A stretch of 8,878 nucleotides of DNA. Source: Chloroflexota bacterium (GTDB taxonomy: Bacteria; Chloroflexota; Anaerolineae; Aggregatilineales; Phototrophicaceae). Under the pieces are notes generated by a model. It worked only from the letters and a program-made list of their open reading frames with translations. It had not been told where the DNA came from and did no database searches. The first letter of the stretch is position 1, and every line of letters begins with the position of its first letter. Made by a program: the position numbers and the translations under genes. The stretch spans positions 1 through 8,878 of the forward strand of contig QGUR01000186.1 of NCBI GenBank assembly GCA_003242205.1, given 5' to 3'. This document shows positions 6,053 through 8,878 of this stretch, in pieces.

Positions 6053-7804
6053 TCAGGCGTCGGGCGTGAAGCTCGCGCCGGTGCCCATATGCAGCACCAG
6101 CACATACTGGCCGAACGAGCTTTGCTGGTAGCTCGTCATCAGCAGGTTGATGAAATTCAGGTCGGGATTGCGGTTAAGCTGCAGGTCGGTCAGCGGCAGG
6201 CTGAGCATGGCGTCGTAGTCAAAGCCGCCGAGACGGCCGCCTTCAGTGGTGACAAACGAGCCGGACAGGTTGGTAGACTTGCCCCAGCAGAGGCTGGCGT
6301 CGCCGGCATCGTCGCAGGCGACCGGGTTGCCATCGTTGTCAACAACTGTGTTGAAATCGGCGTCAATGCGCGCGATTAGCGGATCAAGCTCATTCGTGCG
6401 CGCGAACATATAAGCCGTGAGCGGCACACCGGAACTGATCATGCTGGGCGTAATACGCACGGCAAACGGATCGCCGCCATTGTCCTCGCGGGTTACGCCC
6501 ATGCCTTCCAGAATGAGGATGAACTCACCGCTGGTGTTGCCAAATCCACCGACCACCAGCGACATGTCGGCAAAACCGCTGGGATCATTGTGACTGAAGC
6601 GAACTTGCGAACTGAGTCTGGAGGCTGGCACGTTGCCGGTCGTTGGCAGACTGGCGCTGTAACGCGCGGCGACCGTGTTGTCATCGTCGCACAGGCCGAC
6701 CCCGGTGCTGTCTAACACCGCGAGAACCGGATCAAAGCCGTTCAGGCCGATGGCGGTTGCCGTGTAGGTGTAGCCGGCGCGCATTTGCGTGACGATGACT
6801 TCCACGCCGTTATCGAATTGTGCGCCGTTGTCACAGGTGACGCTGTAGCCGGGGGGAAGCCCGATGTTCGTGTTATCTGGCTGCTGGGGAACCGGCGTCG
6901 CCTGCTGAACTGGCAGCGTGTTGCCTGACTGCGCCACGCCTTCGCCTGTGCCAAGCCCAATGTGGAACGCCATCACATATTGTCCGAGCGTGCTTTGCTG
7001 GTAGCTCGTCATCAGCAGGTTGATGAAGTTCAGGTCCGGATTCGGGTTAAGCTGAAAACCCTCCATCGGGATGCTCAGCATGGCGTCGAGGTTGCCGCCC
7101 GGCAGACGGCCATTTCCCGTCGTGACGAAGGAGGACGATAGGTTGGTCGACCAGCCCCAGCAGCGGCTGGTATCGCCGGCATCGTCGCAGCCGATATAAC
7201 CACCGTCACTTGCTGCCATCGGGTTATAGCGGTCGTCGATCTGATAGATCAGCGGGTCGAGCTGGGTCGTGCGCGCGATCATGTAGGTCGTTAGCGGCAC
7301 GCCGGAGCTGACCATGCCAGGCGTAACGCGCACGGCAAACGGATCGCCACCATTGTCCTCACGGGTTACACCCATGCCTTCCAGCACAAGCACAAATTCG
7401 CCGGTCGCATTGCCAAAGCCGCCTACGACGAGGGAGATATCTCTAAAGCCACTGGGGTCATTGTGGCTGAAGCGAACCTGCGAACTGAGTCTGGAGGCTG
7501 GCACGTTGCCGGTCGTTGGCAGGTTAACGGTGTAATTCGCGGCAGCGGTATTGTCATCGTCACAAAGGCCGAGGCCGTCGGGATTGAGCACCGCCAGCAC
7601 AGGGTCGAAACCGTTCAGGCCGATCGCGGTCGCCGTGTAGGTGTAGCCAGCGCGCATTTGAACGACGCGGATTTCCACGCCGTTATCGAATTGTGCGCCG
7701 TTGTCGCAGGTGACACTGAAACCAGTGCCCTGCGCATCCGCCGGAAAAACAAATGCTAATGCGGATAGCGCAAAAATAACAATCGCTAATATTCTACTTG
7801 GCAT
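6053..7804 (-). CDS. Secreted protein of two tandem repeats, four PPC-like modules
   Basis: The 583-residue product starts with a signal peptide (M-P-S-R, hydrophobic core 5-20, site A-D-A-Q near 22-25). It then carries two copies of a ~254-residue unit, residues 30-283 and 321-574, at a constant offset of 291 with no net gap; by hand alignment about 193 of 254 positions are identical. A Gln/Pro/Thr linker (about 290-318) separates them. Each unit holds two related modules, 'G-Y-T-Y-T-A-T-A...F-D-P-V-L-A-V-L...C-D-D-D-N' and 'T-Y-M-I-A-R...L-D-P-L-I...C-D-D-A-G-D', whose strand pattern and Asp-rich loop resemble bacterial pre-peptidase C-terminal (PPC) domains. No protease core is present. 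Four cysteines per unit are conserved in both copies (33, 81, 206, 215 and 324, 372, 497, 506), consistent with disulfides or metal sites. The ATG has GGAG 7 nt upstream. The role is likely extracellular binding; not established. Confidence 0.85.
   Translation of the reverse strand: MPSRILAIVIFALSALAFVFPADAQGTGFSVTCDNGAQFDNGVEIRVVQMRAGYTYTATAIGLNGFDPVLAVLNPDGLGLCDDDNTAAANYTVNLPTTGNVPASRLSSQVRFSHNDPSGFRDISLVVGGFGNATGEFVLVLEGMGVTREDNGGDPFAVRVTPGMVSSGVPLTTYMIARTTQLDPLIYQIDDRYNPMAASDGGYIGCDDAGDTSRCWGWSTNLSSSFVTTGNGRLPGGNLDAMLSIPMEGFQLNPNPDLNFINLLMTSYQQSTLGQYVMAFHIGLGTGEGVAQSGNTLPVQQATPVPQQPDNTNIGLPPGYSVTCDNGAQFDNGVEVIVTQMRAGYTYTATAIGLNGFDPVLAVLDSTGVGLCDDDNTVAARYSASLPTTGNVPASRLSSQVRFSHNDPSGFADMSLVVGGFGNTSGEFILILEGMGVTREDNGGDPFAVRITPSMISSGVPLTAYMFARTNELDPLIARIDADFNTVVDNDGNPVACDDAGDASLCWGKSTNLSGSFVTTEGGRLGGFDYDAMLSLPLTDLQLNRNPDLNFINLLMTSYQQSSFGQYVLVLHMGTGASFTPDA
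6083..6844 (-). repeat. Coding repeat copy 2 (C-terminal unit)
   Basis: This encodes residues 321-574 of the PPC-like protein and pairs with 6956-7717 at a fixed offset of 873 bp. The first module of the pair differs at about 21 of 137 residues and the second at about 40 of 117. Confidence 0.85.
6956..7717 (-). repeat. Coding repeat copy 1 (N-terminal unit)
   Basis: This encodes residues 30-283 of the PPC-like protein. Within it 7479-7522 is identical base for base to 6606-6649 in copy 2, a 44-nt run covering a 15-residue region without a synonymous difference. Confidence 0.85.
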
Positions 7805-7864
7805 ATGGTTGCTCCAGAATAGGGGCCATGAGTGATTAGTCTCCAGAGTAAATCGTTTCGACCG

Positions 7865-7910
7865 GCTATGAAATAGGTCTTTGTAACCTTTAGATATTTT
7901 TTACATTTTG
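7865..7910. promoter_or_regulatory. AT-rich tract in divergent intergenic region
   Basis: Positions 7871-7910 contain only 9 G or C in 40 bases, in sharp contrast to the surrounding GC-rich genes. The tract lies between the divergent PPC-like gene and the response regulator (7805-8017) and is the likely location of promoters for one or both. Candidate boxes such as TTGTAA (7881) with TACATT (7902) have a spacer of only 15 nt, so no specific promoter is assigned. Confidence 0.4.
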
Positions 7911-7968
7911 AGCTAGTCTGCCGCCTGCCGGACAGAACGGACATTCCAACAGTTTTCTAATTCCGAAC

Positions 7969-7980
7969 ATGGCAAGATGA
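7969..7980 (+). other. Three-codon leader ORF (first of a nested pair)
   Basis: ATG-GCA-AGA-TGA, encoding M-A-R. Its stop overlaps the ATG of the next leader ORF at 7977 in an ATGA arrangement. There is no strong ribosome site, so it is proposed only because of the chain of overlaps. Confidence 0.25.
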
Positions 7981-8021
7981 ACGTCACGACGACTGAAAGC
8001 AACTGGAACGCAACCCGATGA
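7977..8021 (+). other. 14-codon leader ORF overlapping the regulator start
   Basis: It encodes MNVTTTESNWNATR and ends in TGA at 8019-8021, overlapping the regulator ATG (8018-8020) as ATGA. The regulator itself has only a weak ribosome site (TGGAA), so restart after this ORF could supply its translation. The peptide is polar, Thr/Asn-rich, and not a typical amino-acid attenuator. It could be chance. Confidence 0.35.
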
Positions 8022-8650
8022 ACTTTGAGGATGTGCGCGTTTTTATCGTGGCCGAGAATCCACTGGCCCGGGCCGGGCTGGCCGCTCTGCTGGAGAAACA
8101 GCCGGGTTTGCAGATCACTGGCCAGTCCGCGCCGGATGTTGGGCTGGCCGATACGCTTTCCGTTTTCGGATCTGATGTCGTTATCTGGGATCTGGGATGG
8201 GACCCGCAGCAGGGGCTGGAGATCGTCGCTGAACAGCGCGACACCCTACCGCCGATCGTAGCGTTGCTGTCGGAGGCGGATGTTGCGCCCGATGCGCTGG
8301 CGAGCGGCGTCCGCGGCGTGTTGCTGCAGGAAAGCTCGCCGGAAGCGTTGAGCGCCGCAGCGCGCGCAGTGGCCGCCGGGCTGATCGTTGCAGCGCCGGA
8401 GACGGCCCGCTTTGATATGGACGAGCGCGTCGAGGGCATTCACCCGCCGGTAGACACGCTCACGCCGCGCGAGCTGGAGGTATTGAACCTGATGGCGGAG
8501 GGTCTGCCCAATAAGACGATTGCCGCCCGCCTCGGTATCAGCGACCACACGGTGAAGTTTCACGTCAACGCCATCATGACCAAGCTCGGCGCCCAAAGTC
8601 GCACCGACGCGGTCGTCCGCGCGACTCGTCTGGGACTGATCGCCCTCTAA
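8018..8650 (+). CDS. LuxR/NarL-family response regulator with degenerate receiver domain
   Basis: The 210-residue protein has a receiver-like domain (about 4-125) and a C-terminal LuxR-type helix-turn-helix (about 146-207) with L-T-P-R-E-L-E-V-L (148-156), G-L-P-N-K-T-I-A-A-R-L-G-I-S (162-175) and H-T-V-K-F-H-V (177-183), so it should bind DNA as a transcription factor. The presumed phospho-acceptor Asp58 (W-D-L-G-W) and Ser85 are kept. The acidic pair normally found after strand 1 (D-D-H/D-D-D) is Ala12-Glu13-Asn14, and the conserved Lys of L-L-K-D is Gln104 (L-L-Q-E-S-S). Magnesium binding and phosphorylation are therefore doubtful. ATG 8018 matches the usual family N-terminus. No histidine kinase is in the window. 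The gene is followed by a protease start 133 nt downstream, beyond an imperfect terminator. Confidence 0.93.
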   Translation: MNFEDVRVFIVAENPLARAGLAALLEKQPGLQITGQSAPDVGLADTLSVFGSDVVIWDLGWDPQQGLEIVAEQRDTLPPIVALLSEADVAPDALASGVRGVLLQESSPEALSAAARAVAAGLIVAAPETARFDMDERVEGIHPPVDTLTPRELEVLNLMAEGLPNKTIAARLGISDHTVKFHVNAIMTKLGAQSRTDAVVRATRLGLIAL

Positions 8651-8656
8651 GCGCCC

Positions 8657-8695
8657 GGTTGTTTTGGCAGTTTGCCGCTGCCACTACCCATTTTT
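8657..8695 (+). terminator. Probable intrinsic terminator after the regulator
   Basis: TGGCAG (8665-8670) pairs with CTGCCA (8678-8683) around a seven-base loop. GGT (8657-8659) and ACC (8686-8688) can extend the stem past an internal loop, and TTTTT follows at 8691-8695. The stem is imperfect, so termination may be partial. Confidence 0.45.
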
Positions 8696-8771
8696 CCAGG
8701 CCGGTCCCTCGCTCAAGGTTGGATGTACGTGGTGGCTGAGGCGTGAGAAGATGGGGGCATCACCAATGCGA

Positions 8772-8783
8772 GAGGAGCGAGGA
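8772..8783 (+). promoter_or_regulatory. Ribosome binding site of the protease gene
   Basis: A purine-rich run containing GAGGAG at 8772-8777 and GAGGA nearer the start supports ATG 8784. The in-frame ATG at 8766 lies upstream of this site and is less likely. Confidence 0.55.
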
Positions 8784-8878
8784 ATGGGCGAGGTTCTCCA
8801 ACAGGTATCGAACGATATGGCGGCCACGGTTGAGGCGCCAGGGGGTGCCGTATGGGGCGCCGATGCGCGGGCGAAAAG
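8784..8878 (+). CDS. N-terminal fragment of a probable trypsin-like (S1C) serine protease
   Basis: Only 31 codons are inside the window; the frame is open to the right edge. The visible N-terminus (M-G-E-V-L-Q-Q-V-S-N-D-M-A-A-T-V-E, then G-A-V-W-G-A-D-A-R-A-K) resembles the opening of cytoplasmic-looking S1C/HtrA-like proteases of Chloroflexota, which often read '...S-D-E-L-A-A-x-V-E-x-A-G-P-S-V-V-R-V-x-A-R'. No signal peptide is visible. None of the catalytic residues is within the window, so the assignment depends on N-terminal resemblance recalled from the family. The location directly downstream of a LuxR-type regulator supports it weakly. Confidence 0.5.
   Translation, partial: MGEVLQQVSNDMAATVEAPGGAVWGADARAK

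Overview
This is a GC-rich bacterial window carrying nine genes, two of them incomplete in different ways, and no rRNA, tRNA or CRISPR. Several genes look like those of Chloroflexota, in particular Anaerolineae-type lineages: a secreted protein resembling the N-terminal region of their S41 peptidases, an Ig-domain lipoprotein, a GT-C glycosyltransferase with a very large beta-rich C-terminal half, a secreted protein built from duplicated PPC-like modules, and a NarL-type regulator followed by what looks like a trypsin-like protease. The lineage is an inference from family recognition; no marker gene here settles it.

Left block (1-1716, minus strand). Three genes form a probable operon read right to left: a single-domain PLAT/LH2 protein, an Ig-like lipoprotein whose start overlaps the PLAT stop, and a secreted protein that ends abruptly where an S41 peptidase core would be expected to begin. 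The last gene is probably truncated, with the cause at or beyond the left edge.

Central block (1717-5989, plus strand). A short divergent intergenic region holds a perfect AT-rich palindrome and a consensus -10 box. It leads into trmD (tRNA m1G37 methyltransferase). A well-formed promoter then drives a Roadblock/LC7 protein whose start is preceded by a two-codon mini-ORF created by an 8-bp near-tandem duplication. After a roughly 250-nt gap without a supportable gene comes the large membrane glycosyltransferase.

Right block (5990-8878). A strong hairpin terminator with a 15-bp stem lies between the convergent glycosyltransferase and a minus-strand secreted protein. That protein consists of two copies of a ~254-residue unit, about three quarters identical, and each copy contains two PPC-like modules. 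A divergent intergenic region with a very AT-rich tract separates it from a LuxR/NarL-family regulator. The regulator's receiver domain lacks several residues of the phosphorylation site, and its start is overlapped by a chain of two short upstream ORFs. The first 31 codons of a probable trypsin-like (S1C) protease follow.

No obvious new multi-gene system is visible. The strongest leads are the degenerate-receiver regulator with its nested leader ORFs beside a protease, the duplicated PPC-like protein, the stand-alone PLAT gene in an operon of exported proteins, and the duplicated start region of the Roadblock gene.
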